The notes below the pieces were generated by a model, which was not told where the DNA came from, made no database searches, and was given only the letters and a program-made list of their open reading frames with translations. From Mycobacterium sp. NBC_00419 (GTDB taxonomy: Bacteria > Actinomycetota > Actinomycetes > Mycobacteriales > Mycobacteriaceae), in contig NZ_CP107931.1 of assembly GCF_036023875.1 (NCBI RefSeq), positions 4,650,001 to 4,714,000 on the forward strand: DNA of 64,000 nt, in the 5' to 3' direction. Made by a program: the position numbers and the translations under genes. Shown piece by piece: positions 28,175 to 39,461 of this stretch (the first letter of the stretch is position 1; every line of letters starts with the position of its first letter).

Positions 28175-29494
28175 GTGGAATTGGCGACCTCGGCCGGTCT
28201 GATCGCTGTCGACCTCGGTGAGGGCATGGTGCGGGCGCGTGGCGTGGCCTACGGCCGGGCCCGGCGCTTCGAAGCCGGCCGAGCGGTCGAACCATGGCCG
28301 GGCCGGCGTGCAGCCACCAGTCCCGGACCGGCCTGCCCGCAACGGGCCGGCCGGCTCGACTTCGTCACCGGCCCCGTCGTCGATCACCTTCGTGTCGACG
28401 AGGACTGCCTGGTGCTGTCGGTGACCGCACCCCAGGGCGCGGCCAGGTTGCCGGTCATGGTGTGGTTCCACGGCGGTGCCTATGTCGCGGGCGGTGGCGA
28501 GTCGGCGAAATACGATCCGACCCCACTGGTCCGTGACGGCGACGTGGTGGTGGTCACCGTCACCTACCGGCTCGGGATCTTCGGATACCTGGCTCCTGCC
28601 GACGCCGACGCCGACGACAACATCGGGCTGCGCGACCAGATCCTCGCGCTGCAATGGGTACGCGACAACGTGGCGGCCTTCGGCGGAAACCCCGACGACG
28701 TCACCGTGTTCGGTCAGTCGGCCGGCGGTGACTCGGTGATCGCCCTGATGCTCAGTGACGGCACCGACGGCCTGTTTCACCGGGTGATCGCTCAGAGCGC
28801 GCCGTTGGGTGTCGGCACCGGCACCGCCGCGGTGGCCGCGGGCCGCGCCGAGATGGCGGTGTCCATGCAGGCCGCGATGAGTGACACACTCGGCGGCACG
28901 CTGCCGCGGGAGGCGACCATCGAGCAGCTGCTGGCGGCCGAACAGGCCGCCGCGGTTGCGGCGCAACGCTTCAGCCTGCTCGGCGGGATGGCGTTCGCGC
29001 CGCGGCTGGGCCGGTATCCGCTGCCGACCGCCGAGGACCTGCCATCCCGGCTCGCCGACGCGGCCCGCCGTGTCGAACTGTTCATCGGCTACACCAAGGA
29101 CGATGGCGCCCCGTTCGTCGCGATGCGGTCCCAGGTCGCCGCGATGCGACCCGATCAACTTCGACGACAGGTGATCCGGGCGGCGACCCGGCCGGTCACC
29201 ATGCGGGTCTTCGCCCGCGGCACAAGCGAGTTCGTCACGAGTTGGCGCAAAGCCGGCGGTCGCGCCGGCACCTACCGGTTCGACTGGGCACCGCCGGGGG
29301 CGCCGTTCGGCGCCTGCCATTGCATCGAATTGCCCTACCTGTTCGGCACCGCCGGTGCGTGGTCGGATGCGCCGATGCTCGGGCCGCGCCGCATGATCGA
29401 CGACGCGCTCGGGGAGCGGCTGCGGTCGGTGTGGACCGGATTCGCACGCGGCGGCACGGACGCGCTGTCGGCGCCGGAACTGCGATTCGGCTAG
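28175..29494 (+). CDS. Type-B carboxylesterase
   Basis: 439-residue alpha/beta-hydrolase. It shows DEDCLVLSV, the oxyanion segment [14 protein letters not shown], the nucleophile elbow [10 protein letters not shown] near residue 182, and the C-terminal catalytic His in [15 protein letters not shown]. No signal peptide is apparent. The protein is shorter than typical type-B esterases (about 500-550), with a compressed N-terminus rich in Arg. It lies between smc and ftsY, where M. tuberculosis has no gene, and its stop codon shares a CTAG with the converging isomerase. Confidence 0.85.
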   Translation: MELATSAGLIAVDLGEGMVRARGVAYGRARRFEAGRAVEPWPGRRAATSPGPACPQRAGRLDFVTGPVVDHLRVDEDCLVLSVTAPQGAARLPVMVWFHGGAYVAGGGESAKYDPTPLVRDGDVVVVTVTYRLGIFGYLAPADADADDNIGLRDQILALQWVRDNVAAFGGNPDDVTVFGQSAGGDSVIALMLSDGTDGLFHRVIAQSAPLGVGTGTAAVAAGRAEMAVSMQAAMSDTLGGTLPREATIEQLLAAEQAAAVAAQRFSLLGGMAFAPRLGRYPLPTAEDLPSRLADAARRVELFIGYTKDDGAPFVAMRSQVAAMRPDQLRRQVIRAATRPVTMRVFARGTSEFVTSWRKAGGRAGTYRFDWAPPGAPFGACHCIELPYLFGTAGAWSDAPMLGPRRMIDDALGERLRSVWTGFARGGTDALSAPELRFG

Positions 29495-30516
29495 GACGCC
29501 GGGGTCACACCGAGCCGGCGCAGCCCGGCCAGGTCGTCCACACCACAGCCGTGCAGGCAGATCCGCAATTCTTCGATGAAACCCTCCAGCGCGTCCAGCG
29601 CGGCTGCGGGCGACTCGATCGCCGGAGCCAGCAGCGGGCGCGCCAGCGCCACCACGTCCGCACCCATCGCCAGTGCCTTGGCGGCATCCATCCCGGTCCG
29701 GATGCCTCCCGAGGCCACCAGCGGCATCCCGGGCAGGGTCTGGTGCACCTCCTGCAGCGCCTGCGCCGTGGGCACACCCCACTCGGCGACCGCCGGATAG
29801 CGCACCTCGCCGTAGCGCACCAGTTGCTCCACGCGTGCCCAGGACGTACCGCCCGCGCCGGCGACGTCGACGGCCGCGATCGGCAGGCCACGCAGCCGCT
29901 CGGCGGCGTCGGCGCCGATGCCGTGGCCGACTTCCTTGACCATCACCGGATACGGCAGCTCCTCGGCCAATCGGCGAAGCCGTTGCAGGGAGCCGCTGAA
30001 GTCGGTGTCACCGTTGTCCTGCATCGCCTCCTGCAGCGGATTGATATGCACGGCAAGAGCATTCGCGCCGACGCGCTCCAGTGCGGCGGCCAGCTTGGGG
30101 ATGACGGCGTCGGACAGCTGCGCCAGGCCGATGTTGCCGATCAACAGCACATCTGGTGCCAGTTCGCGGACCTCGAAACTGCGGGCCGCCGTGTCGTCGT
30201 CGAGCATGATGCGCTGCGAACCGAGCATCATGCCGACACCCAGCTTCTGTGCGGCCTCGGCCAGATTGCGGTTGATCGTGCGGGACAGCTCGGCCCCGCC
30301 GGTCATCGCCCCGACCAGGACGGGTGCGCGCAGCTGAGCGCCGAGAAACTGCGTGCTCAGGTCGATGGTGGTCAGGCTGGTCTGGGTCAGCGCGTTGTAG
30401 GCAAGCCCGTAGCGCTCGAAACCGGTGGTGACCGAGACATACTCGACCGGCCCGGTCAGACAGGCGTCTATGTGGCGCAGTTTGCGGGTCGCGATGCCGC
30501 CCTCGTCCACGGTCAT
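29491..30516 (-). CDS. fni: Type-2 isopentenyl-diphosphate delta-isomerase
   Basis: FMN/NADPH-dependent isomerisation of IPP to DMAPP for isoprenoid synthesis (menaquinone, carotenoids, polyprenyl carriers). The 341-residue TIM barrel has [10 protein letters not shown] at the N-terminus, [47 protein letters not shown] and the FMN-phosphate loop [20 protein letters not shown]. tuberculosis relies on a type-1 enzyme, so this is an accessory or alternative form. Start ATG 30516 has GGGTAGG upstream. It is divergent from ftsY (60 bases between starts) and ends in a CTAG shared with the carboxylesterase. Confidence 0.93.
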   Translation of the reverse strand: MTVDEGGIATRKLRHIDACLTGPVEYVSVTTGFERYGLAYNALTQTSLTTIDLSTQFLGAQLRAPVLVGAMTGGAELSRTINRNLAEAAQKLGVGMMLGSQRIMLDDDTAARSFEVRELAPDVLLIGNIGLAQLSDAVIPKLAAALERVGANALAVHINPLQEAMQDNGDTDFSGSLQRLRRLAEELPYPVMVKEVGHGIGADAAERLRGLPIAAVDVAGAGGTSWARVEQLVRYGEVRYPAVAEWGVPTAQALQEVHQTLPGMPLVASGGIRTGMDAAKALAMGADVVALARPLLAPAIESPAAALDALEGFIEELRICLHGCGVDDLAGLRRLGVTPAS

Positions 30517-30576
30517 GGCCTACCCGGATGTGCAGGCGCGACACCGACCCGTGCCGGGCCCTGAAACAATGGCACG

Positions 30577-31920
30577 GTGTCACAGGGTCTCTGGATCGCT
30601 ATCGCGGTCATCGCCGTCCTGGTTGTCGCTGCGCTGATCGTCGGTCTGGTCCGGTATCGGCGGCGCCAGATCAGCTTGCGCCGCAGCTCAGAGGCTGCCA
30701 CACCGATCGACCGCTCGGGCGGCTATACGGCCTCGTCAGGCATATCGTTCACACAATCGTCAGCAACTGCCACGCTGGACGCCCCGGGGCAGGAGCGAGG
30801 CGACCGGGGGATTGACACCGGCGTGGGGCGGCCCGGAGTCGGCGACGACGCGGCGGTGCCCCGCGACTCGGTCAAGCGGCCGATCTCCGACGTGCGACTG
30901 CCCGAGCCGCCGGTGGTCGAGGAGCCCGTCGAGCCTGAGGCGCCGGCGGTCCCCGAAGCTGCCTCGACTGCGCCCGCCCCGCTCGACCTCGACGCCATTG
31001 CGCCTGCCGAAGGCCGACTGGAGCGTCTGCGCGGCCGGCTGGCCAAATCCCAGAACGCGCTCGGACGCAGCATGCTCGGCCTGCTGGGCGGCGGCGACCT
31101 CGACGAGGCGTCGTGGGAAGAGATCGAGGACACCCTGCTGATCGCCGACCTGGGCCCTGTCGTGACCTCATCGGTGGTCGCGCAGCTGCGCAGCCGGCTG
31201 GCCAGCAGCACGGTACGCACCGAGGACGATGTCCGCGCGATCCTGCGCGCCGTGCTGATCGCCGAACTGAATCCTGGCCTCGACCGCTCGATCAAGGCGC
31301 TGCCGCACGCCGACAAACCGTCAGTGCTGTTGGTCGTCGGTGTCAACGGCACCGGCAAGACGACGACGGTCGGCAAGCTGGCCCGCGTCCTGGTGGCCGA
31401 CGGACGCCGGGTCGTTCTGGGTGCGGCCGACACGTTTCGCGCCGCAGCCGCCGATCAGCTGCAGAGCTGGGCGTCGCGGGTCGGCGCCGAAGTGGTGCGC
31501 GGAGCCGAAGGTGCCGATCCCGCCTCGGTGGCCTTCGACGCCGTCGACAAAGGCATCGCCTCGGGTGCTGACGTCGTCGTCATCGACACCGCGGGCCGGC
31601 TGCACACCAAGACCGGCCTGATGGACGAGCTGGGCAAGGTCAAGCGCGTGGTCAGTAAGCGGGCGGCTGTCGACGAGGTGATCCTGGTGCTCGATGCCAC
31701 GATCGGCCAGAACGGTCTGGCACAGGCACGGGTGTTCGCCGACGTCGTCGACATCACCGGAGTGGCGCTGACCAAACTCGATGGCACCGCGAAGGGTGGC
31801 ATCGTCTTCCGCGTGCAGCAGGAGCTGGGTGTCCCGGTCAAGCTGGTCGGCCTGGGCGAAGGACCTGACGATCTGGCTCCGTTCGAGCCCGGCGCCTTCG
31901 TTGATGCGCTGCTCGGATAA
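30577..31920 (+). CDS. ftsY: Signal-recognition-particle receptor FtsY
   Basis: SRP-receptor GTPase that docks ribosome-SRP complexes at the membrane. The 447-residue protein has an N-terminal transmembrane helix (LWIAIAVIAVLVVAALIVGL), an acidic/proline linker to about residue 145, an N domain, and a G domain with VGVNGTGKTTT near 254, AADTFRAAAADQL, DTAGRLHTK and TKLDGTAKGG. GTG 30577 is preceded by an AACAAT box six bases upstream rather than a Shine-Dalgarno. A copy of the dispersed repeat sits in the linker near residues 69-79. Confidence 0.96.
   Translation: MSQGLWIAIAVIAVLVVAALIVGLVRYRRRQISLRRSSEAATPIDRSGGYTASSGISFTQSSATATLDAPGQERGDRGIDTGVGRPGVGDDAAVPRDSVKRPISDVRLPEPPVVEEPVEPEAPAVPEAASTAPAPLDLDAIAPAEGRLERLRGRLAKSQNALGRSMLGLLGGGDLDEASWEEIEDTLLIADLGPVVTSSVVAQLRSRLASSTVRTEDDVRAILRAVLIAELNPGLDRSIKALPHADKPSVLLVVGVNGTGKTTTVGKLARVLVADGRRVVLGAADTFRAAAADQLQSWASRVGAEVVRGAEGADPASVAFDAVDKGIASGADVVVIDTAGRLHTKTGLMDELGKVKRVVSKRAAVDEVILVLDATIGQNGLAQARVFADVVDITGVALTKLDGTAKGGIVFRVQQELGVPVKLVGLGEGPDDLAPFEPGAFVDALLG
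30782..30813 (+). repeat. Dispersed GAGCGAAGCGAC repeat, copy in the ftsY linker
   Basis: CCCCGGGGCAGGAGCGAGGC followed by GACCGGGGGATT; one base differs from the core (GAGCGAGGCGAC). It encodes GQERGDRGI in the poorly conserved linker between the membrane helix and the NG domain. Confidence 0.65.
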
Positions 31921-31955
31921 CCGCAAATCCGTTCTCAGCGGTGGGAATTGCGGGA

Positions 31956-32004
31956 TGTAACAACCGCGAAACGCAGACTGCCGATCCGTTCACATATGCG
32001 AAAC
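31956..32004 (+). promoter_or_regulatory. Two GlnR-type operator boxes upstream of amt
   Basis: The mycobacterial GlnR consensus is gnTnAC-N6-GnAAC. Box 1 is TGTAAC-aaccgc-GAAAC (31956-31972) and box 2 is GTTCAC-atatgc-GAAAC (31988-32004). They are 32 bases apart, three helical turns, on the same face, and 94-142 bases upstream of the amt start. This matches the tandem-site architecture of nitrogen-limitation activated promoters. Confidence 0.85.
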
Positions 32005-32097
32005 ACCCAGGCGTCCTCGTGGAAACAACCACTCAGCATTGTTCTGGCCTAGGTCAACGGTGCCTAACCGTGGCATGGGTGAAGGAGGAAACTGCGA

Positions 32098-33821
<1,724 letters not shown>

Positions 33822-33842
33822 CGTACACGATGTGAGTCTTCT

Positions 33843-33882
33843 TGCGGCCACACCGGATAAGAGTTCGTCGGCAACGGCCGCA
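33843..33882 (+). promoter_or_regulatory. Hairpin overlapping the glnD ribosome-binding region
   Basis: TGCGGCC (33843-33849) pairs with GGCCGCA (33876-33882), with an inner CCG/CGG pair. The last base of the stem is the first base of the AGGAGG site (33882-33887) for glnD. It could reduce glnD translation relative to glnB or stabilise the upstream message. Prediction only. Confidence 0.4.
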
Positions 33883-33893
33883 GGAGGACTGAG

Positions 33894-36377
33894 ATGACAA
33901 AGCACACAAGAGATTCCGCCGCCGGCGCGCCCCGATGGGAGGCGCCGGCGGCGGCTTCTTTCAAGCCCGCCAAAGATCTCGCCGCGGCCAACAAGCAATT
34001 GCTGGAAGGCGGCCAGCGTCAACTCGATTCGGTCGCGCTACGCGACGCTCTGCTAGATCTGCACGAGTTCTGGCTCACCACCAAGGCCGCCGAGATCGGC
34101 ATCACTGCCACCAGCGGCTTCGCACTGGTGGCTACCGGGGGCCTGGGCCGTCGGGAGCTGGTTCCGTACACGGACCTGGACCTGATGCTGCTGCACGACA
34201 ACATGCCACCCGAGATCGTCAGCCAGGTGGCCGAGATGTTGTGGTACCCGTTGTGGGACGCCAATATTCGGCTGGACCACAGCGTGCGAACGGTGCCCGA
34301 AGCGCTTCAGGTCGCCGGCGAGGACATCTCGGCCGGTCTGGCGATGCTGGAAGTCCGTCACATCGCCGGGGATTCCGAGCTGTCGTCGCTGCTGGTCGGT
34401 GGCGCACGGCGCCAGTGGCGCACCGGAATCGCCTCCCGCTTCGAGGAACTCGTCGAGCACTCCCAGGCCCGCTGGCAGCGCAGTGGGCAGATCGCGCACC
34501 GGGCCGAGCCCGACCTCAAGTGCGGCCGCGGTGGTCTGCGTGACGTTCAGCTGCTCAACGCACTGGCGATCGCCCAGCTCGCCGATGTCTACCCGAGCCA
34601 TTCGGTTGCCTCGCCCACCGGTTCGCTCGGCGAGGCGCATCTGGCCCTGCTCAACGTTCGCACCGAACTGCACCGGGTGTCCAAGCGCGGCCGCGACCAG
34701 TTGCTGGCCCAGTTCGCCGACGAGATCGGCTCCTCGCTGCATATCGGCGACCGGTTCGACCTGGCCCGGGTTCTGTCGGACGCGGCCCGGACCATCAGCT
34801 ACTACGTCGACGCGGGCCTGCGCACTGCGGCGAATGCGCTTCCGCGGCGCGGGCTTTCGGTCCTGCGCAGGCCGGTTCGTCGACCCCTCGACGAAGGTGT
34901 CATCGAATACGCCGGTGAAGTGATCCTGGCCCGTGACGCCCGGCCCGAGCGTGACCCCGGACTGATCCTGCGGGTTGCGGCCGCCTCGGCCACTACGGGG
35001 CTGCCGATCTCCGGGTCGACGCTGAGCCGGCTGGCGGACTCGGCGCCGGAGTTGCGCGCCCCGTGGCCGCGGGACGCGCTCAAGGATCTGCTGGTACTGC
35101 TGGCCGCCGGCCCCACGACCGTGGCCACGGTGGAGGCGCTGGACCGCACCGGACTGTGGGGCCGACTGTTCCCCGAGTGGGGTGCGGTGCGCGACCTTCC
35201 CCCGCGCGACGCGATCCACATCTGGACGGTCGACCGCCACCTGGTCGAAACAGTCTCCCGCGCAAGCGCGTTCACCACCCGCGTGTCGCGTCCGGACCTG
35301 CTGGTGCTCGGCGCGCTGTTGCACGACATCGGCAAGGGTCGCGGCGGAGACCACAGCGCCATCGGCGCCGAACTCGCCGTCCAGGTGGGCAACCGGCTGG
35401 GACTGTGGCCCTCTGATATCGATCTGCTCTCGGCGATCGTGCGGTATCACCTGCTGCTGCCCGACACGGCGACCCGGCGGGATCTGCAGAACCCACAGAC
35501 CATCGCCAACGTGGTCGACGCGCTTAAGGGCGATCCGGTGCTGCTGGAACTGCTCGACGCCCTGGCCGAGGCTGACTCACTGGCCACCGGGCCGGGGGTG
35601 TGGGGTGACTGGAAGGCCTCGCTGATCGGCGACCTGGTGCGGCGCTGCCGGCTGGTGATGGCAGGGGAGTCGCTGCCACAGGCCGATCCTATTGATCCCC
35701 ATCATCTTTCCCTGGCCGCCGACCACGGCGTCCATGTCGAGATGACGCCGGGGGAGAGCGCGCACACCTACAACGTGACGGTGATCGCACCGGACCGCCG
35801 TGGCCTGTTGTCCAAGGCGGCCGGTGTGCTCGCACTGAATTCGCTGCGGGTGCACTCCGCGGCCATCAACAGTGCCAGCGGGGCGGCCATCAACACCTTC
35901 GTGGTCTCGCCGCACTTCGGTTCACCGCCCGCGGCCGAGCTGCTGCGTCAGCAGTTCATCCTGGCCCTCGACGGTGAGCTCGACGTGATCGCGTCGCTGG
36001 AGAAGCGTGACCGCGAGGCAGCTCAGTACGGCACCGGCCGGGTGGGGGATCCCAAGCCGGCGGTGCCGGTCAACTCCGCTCCGGCCCCGCCGCGCGTTCT
36101 GTGGCGCGAGGGCATCGGTCCGGGCCAGCTGCTGGTCGAGATCCGCACCACCGACCGCACCGGGCTGCTGGCGATGCTCACCAACGTCTTCGAGCGCTCC
36201 GCCGTCGACATCGCCTGGGCCAAGATCACCACGCTGGGCTCCTCAGTGGTCGACGTGTTCGGTATCACCGTGCCGGCGCTGAACTCGGTCGACGACGTCC
36301 GCACGGCCCTCGAGCGTGATCTCTACGCCGTGCTGCCTGCCGTGACGCCGGCCAAACCCGTCGAAGAGGCCAGCTAG
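33894..36377 (+). CDS. glnD: PII-modifying bifunctional nucleotidyltransferase / hydrolase
   Basis: 827 residues. The N-terminal nucleotidyltransferase has [21 protein letters not shown] near residues 83-103. An HD hydrolase domain ([21 protein letters not shown]) lies near 475 and two ACT domains (about 625-700 and 735-810) bind glutamine. It attaches and removes a nucleotide on PII Tyr51; actinobacterial members use ATP (adenylylation). ATG 33894 has CAGGAGG eight bases upstream. Third gene of the nitrogen operon. The nucleotidyl-acceptor Asp pair and HD residues all appear intact. Confidence 0.95.
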   Translation: MTKHTRDSAAGAPRWEAPAAASFKPAKDLAAANKQLLEGGQRQLDSVALRDALLDLHEFWLTTKAAEIGITATSGFALVATGGLGRRELVPYTDLDLMLLHDNMPPEIVSQVAEMLWYPLWDANIRLDHSVRTVPEALQVAGEDISAGLAMLEVRHIAGDSELSSLLVGGARRQWRTGIASRFEELVEHSQARWQRSGQIAHRAEPDLKCGRGGLRDVQLLNALAIAQLADVYPSHSVASPTGSLGEAHLALLNVRTELHRVSKRGRDQLLAQFADEIGSSLHIGDRFDLARVLSDAARTISYYVDAGLRTAANALPRRGLSVLRRPVRRPLDEGVIEYAGEVILARDARPERDPGLILRVAAASATTGLPISGSTLSRLADSAPELRAPWPRDALKDLLVLLAAGPTTVATVEALDRTGLWGRLFPEWGAVRDLPPRDAIHIWTVDRHLVETVSRASAFTTRVSRPDLLVLGALLHDIGKGRGGDHSAIGAELAVQVGNRLGLWPSDIDLLSAIVRYHLLLPDTATRRDLQNPQTIANVVDALKGDPVLLELLDALAEADSLATGPGVWGDWKASLIGDLVRRCRLVMAGESLPQADPIDPHHLSLAADHGVHVEMTPGESAHTYNVTVIAPDRRGLLSKAAGVLALNSLRVHSAAINSASGAAINTFVVSPHFGSPPAAELLRQQFILALDGELDVIASLEKRDREAAQYGTGRVGDPKPAVPVNSAPAPPRVLWREGIGPGQLLVEIRTTDRTGLLAMLTNVFERSAVDIAWAKITTLGSSVVDVFGITVPALNSVDDVRTALERDLYAVLPAVTPAKPVEEAS

Positions 36378-36804
36378 ACCCGCGAGATCGAACGAGTTCA
36401 CGACAGATTCACCTGGGTGAACGACAGTCGTGCGTGGGTGCAACGCCAACCTCGTGTTTGCGGGAAGTATGTGAACCGTTCATTGCTCGGTTGAACGGCC
36501 CAGTGGTGCCGGGCAAACGCTGCCGGAGTGCCGCTGGTGACCTCCCGGGATCAGCCGGGTTCGCGAAAGATGCTGTCCGCGTTGCCTGAACGGCGATCTG
36601 CCGCTTCGTGGCCGCGCGCGGGCCACCGCGCTGACGGGTCGCTTGGTAACGCAGACCGCTGGGGCCGCTGCGGTCGCGGTCAGTTCTGGGATGAGCTGAT
36701 TCGTCGATTCACCGAAGGTCATCCAAGGCGTCTCCGATCAATTGAACGACGGTTCAGGCCGGTGTACTGTCCGGCTGTCCGAAGATGCGGTGACGAGAAG
36801 TTGG
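36378..36804. other. 427-base non-coding interval after glnD
   Basis: No convincing gene: the frames open here (36528-36842 plus, 36480-36722 minus) lack ribosome-binding sites and mycobacterial codon bias. It contains the palindrome TTCACC-TG-GGTGAA (36408-36421), an inverted repeat CCGTTCA (36476-36482) / TGAACGG (36492-36498) that could end the glnD transcript or bind a regulator, and the promoter/operator of the next gene at 36742-36770. Base composition is less GC-rich than its flanks. Confidence 0.6.
36742..36770 (+). promoter_or_regulatory. Promoter with overlapping inverted repeat, PHP/ABC operon
   Basis: TTGAAC (36742-36747) and TACTGT (36765-36770) are 17 bases apart, a good sigma-A-type pair placing the transcript start near 36777, 28 bases before the ATG at 36805. 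TGAAC-GACG-GTTCA (36743-36756) overlaps the -35, as an operator would, and its TGAAC/GTTCA half-sites recur in the inverted repeat at 36476-36498. Confidence 0.6.
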
Positions 36805-37779
36805 ATGCGAATAGTGGCCGGGACCAATGTATTCGAGCGTGACGGAGAGTGGCTGCGGTGCGCCTTGCATGCCCACTCGACCGTCAGTGACGGTGACCTG
36901 CCGCCCAAGGCAGTCGCCCGCCAGTACGCGACCGCGGGGTTCGACGTGCTGGCCCTCACCGATCACTGGCGACTGGCGGTCGTCGACGACGTCCCGGAGA
37001 TCATGATGGTCCCGGCAGCTGAGCTCACTGCCGACCTGGGGCGGGTGGGGTGGACCGCCGATGTTCTGGTGTACGGAATAGGCGACATCCCTGAGGATCC
37101 CGGGGGAGATCGGCGCAACTGGATGATCAACACCGAGGAACACTGGGAGCAGCGCACCTTCCCGTCGGTCGAAGCCTGTGCGGCGTGGGCACATCAGCAG
37201 GGCGGGGTGGCCTACGTCGCGCATCCCTACTGGACGGGGGCGGGCTCGGATGCCTTCGACGATGCCCCACACCTCGCCGGTGTCGAGATCTTCAACGGCA
37301 GTGCGGAATACGAGGGTGGCAGAGGTGACTCGTCGCTGCTGTGGGACGAGGCGTTGCAACGCGGACTTCGGTTGCACGCCATAGCCACCGACGACTCACA
37401 TATGCCGCTGTTCGACATCGGGCTGGCGTGGACGTGGGTCAAGGTCGCCGAACGTACCCCGGGCGCGGTGATCGCGGCCTTGCGTGCCGGTGACTCCTAC
37501 GCGTCGAGCGGACCGAGCATCCTCGAGGTCCACATCACCCACAACGGAGTCGAGGTCCGGTGCTCGCCGGCGAGTTCCATCCACGTGACCACCAGCCGGG
37601 AGAACGGCGCCAGCATCACCGCCGGCCGAGGCGGCCGGCGTACCGGCAAGATCTTCGAGACCGACGGAGCAGGCATGATTACTCACGCGAGAGTCGAATT
37701 GGATACCAGCGGAGTCGAATACGCCCGGGTGCGCGTCGTGGACGCCGCGGGTCATCAGGCTTGGACCAACGTCCTGTGA
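36805..37779 (+). CDS. PHP-domain metallohydrolase, CehA/McbA-like
   Basis: 324 residues. The polymerase-and-histidinol-phosphatase metal site is complete: HxH in LHAHSTVSDGDLP near residue 21, DH in LALTDHW, Glu in PAAELTAD, His in YVAHPYW, Asp/His in ATDDSHMP. The remaining C-terminal ~100 residues form a beta-rich domain (EVRCSPASSIHVTT ... ARVRVVDAAGHQAW), as in CehA-type enzymes. ATG 36805 is chosen because the longer frame begins inside the predicted -35. The stop overlaps the GTG of the solute-binding protein (GTGA), so the hydrolase is the first product of a five-gene importer operon. Likely a phosphoester or ester/amide hydrolase acting on the imported compound; the substrate is unknown. 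Confidence 0.8.
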   Translation: MRIVAGTNVFERDGEWLRCALHAHSTVSDGDLPPKAVARQYATAGFDVLALTDHWRLAVVDDVPEIMMVPAAELTADLGRVGWTADVLVYGIGDIPEDPGGDRRNWMINTEEHWEQRTFPSVEACAAWAHQQGGVAYVAHPYWTGAGSDAFDDAPHLAGVEIFNGSAEYEGGRGDSSLLWDEALQRGLRLHAIATDDSHMPLFDIGLAWTWVKVAERTPGAVIAALRAGDSYASSGPSILEVHITHNGVEVRCSPASSIHVTTSRENGASITAGRGGRRTGKIFETDGAGMITHARVELDTSGVEYARVRVVDAAGHQAWTNVL

Positions 37780-39461
37780 GCGCGCACATCGGCTCGACTA
37801 CGCGCTTCATCGGACGCCGCTTCGGCGCCGTGCTTGCCGCGATCGTAGTGTTGATCGCCGGCTGTTCGTCCAACGGCGCCACGAACACCGACAACGTCCT
37901 CACCATCGGCACGAGCTATTACATCTCGTCGCTCAATCCCTTCGTGGGCATTGAAACTCAAGACAGCACCGCGTATTCAATGCTCTACCCCCAGCTGGTG
38001 GAGTACGGCCCGGGACTGAAGCTGGAAGGTGACTGGGCCAAGGAATGGACCGAATCACCCGACGGCCACACCATCACCTTCAAGCTCAAGGACGGCAAGT
38101 GGTCCGACGGGCAGCCGCTGACAGCTGACGACGCGGTGTGGACCGTCGAGACGATCCTGAAGTACGCCAAGGGGGCGACCGCCTCGATGGCCAAGGTTCT
38201 AGCCGGCGTCGCGTCCGCGGAAGCACCCGATCCCCAGACGCTGGTCATCCACTACGAGCAGCCGATGGGTCCGGCGATGGCCAACCTTGAGCAGATGTAC
38301 ATTCTGCCCAAGCACATCTGGGCGCCCCACGCGACGGGCGACGACGGCTCCGGGCTCACCGACTTCAAACCCGAGCAGCAGTTGCCAGTGGTGGCCGGGG
38401 GTCCGTTCACCATCACCAAGTACGAGGACAAGGGCACGACGGTCTTCACGCCCAACCCGAACTTCTACGGCCCCAAGCCCAATGCCTCGGCGGTCGCGCT
38501 GACCTACTACACCAACCCGACCGCGCTCATCGCCGATCTGAAGGCCGGCCGGCTGGGATTCGTCGACAACATCCCGTTCAAAGATGCCGCTCAGCTGAGG
38601 TCTGTTCCCGGCATCACGGTGACCAGCCAGCCGGGCAACGAGGTCACCAACTTCGGATTCAACTCAAGCGATTCCAAGAAGCTCAACCGTGAGCTGCTAG
38701 ACCCGAAACTGCGTGAAGCATTCGAGTATGCGCTGCCGCGAGAGCAGATCGTCGGGACGGTCTTCGGCGGCGAAGCCAAGCCATGGGCCAGCATCCTGTC
38801 CGGATGGTCCGGCGACTGGGTGAACCCCGACGTGCGACCGTTGCCCAACGATGTCGACAAGGCGAACCAGATGCTGGACTCGCTGGGGTACAAGCGGGGA
38901 CCGGATGGTCTCCGAGTGGTTCCGGCCACCAGCGGTGAGAAGGCACAGCCTGAGCACCCGATGCGCTACAGCGTCATCGTGCCCAACGACACCGACTATG
39001 ACGGGCACCTGCAGTTCACTCTGCTCAAGAGTGCCTTCGGCAAGGTCGGGGTCGATCTCAGCGAGAAAGCCGGTGGTGACGGCACCCAGGCCTACGCGCT
39101 CATCACCGGTCCGGACGGCACGTACGAGGACGCCGACATGTTCACCTGGTACTGGCATCCCTACATCGACCCCGACTTCAACCTCGGGGTGGTCACCACC
39201 AGCGAGTTGAACAACAACAGCGACACCGGTTGGAGCAACCCCGCCTACGACGCCCTCTATGAACAACAGCGCACCACCGTCGATCCGGCGGCGCGGCGCG
39301 CACTGGTGTGGCGGGCACAGGCGGAGATCGCCAACGCCAGGCCCTATATCCAGATTGTGGAGACCAACCTGGTCACGGCCAGCTCGAACGGCTGGACCGG
39401 TTTTGCGCCGGAGTTGTTCACTCTCGGCAAGGCCTACTACACCAGCCCGCGACGGGCTTGA
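37776..39461 (+). CDS. ABC importer solute-binding lipoprotein, family 5
   Basis: 561 residues. A signal peptide with lipobox VLIAGC (Cys near residue 27) predicts a membrane-anchored lipoprotein. The body is a family-5 (DppA/OppA/NikA) binding protein: TFKLKDGKWSDGQPLTADDAVWTVE, LKAGRLGFVDNIP, REAFEYALPREQIV, and the terminal RALVWRAQAEIANARPYI. This class binds oligopeptides, opines, nickel chelates or glycosides. GTG 37776 overlaps the PHP gene by four bases. The next permease starts at the stop (TGATG). The ligand cannot be read from sequence; it is not the M. tuberculosis Dpp locus by position. Confidence 0.88.
   Translation: MSAHIGSTTRFIGRRFGAVLAAIVVLIAGCSSNGATNTDNVLTIGTSYYISSLNPFVGIETQDSTAYSMLYPQLVEYGPGLKLEGDWAKEWTESPDGHTITFKLKDGKWSDGQPLTADDAVWTVETILKYAKGATASMAKVLAGVASAEAPDPQTLVIHYEQPMGPAMANLEQMYILPKHIWAPHATGDDGSGLTDFKPEQQLPVVAGGPFTITKYEDKGTTVFTPNPNFYGPKPNASAVALTYYTNPTALIADLKAGRLGFVDNIPFKDAAQLRSVPGITVTSQPGNEVTNFGFNSSDSKKLNRELLDPKLREAFEYALPREQIVGTVFGGEAKPWASILSGWSGDWVNPDVRPLPNDVDKANQMLDSLGYKRGPDGLRVVPATSGEKAQPEHPMRYSVIVPNDTDYDGHLQFTLLKSAFGKVGVDLSEKAGGDGTQAYALITGPDGTYEDADMFTWYWHPYIDPDFNLGVVTTSELNNNSDTGWSNPAYDALYEQQRTTVDPAARRALVWRAQAEIANARPYIQIVETNLVTASSNGWTGFAPELFTLGKAYYTSPRRA

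Noticed and set aside
26960..29782. Very long minus-strand open frame (about 940 codons) antisense to smc and the carboxylesterase
   Set aside because: It is the GC-rich shadow of the coding strand; no ribosome-binding site, no recognisable domain, and the plus-strand genes have full families.
36528..36842. Small plus-strand gene of 104 codons in the glnD-PHP gap
   Set aside because: No Shine-Dalgarno; crosses the promoter and start of the PHP gene in another frame; Arg-rich composition typical of spurious frames.
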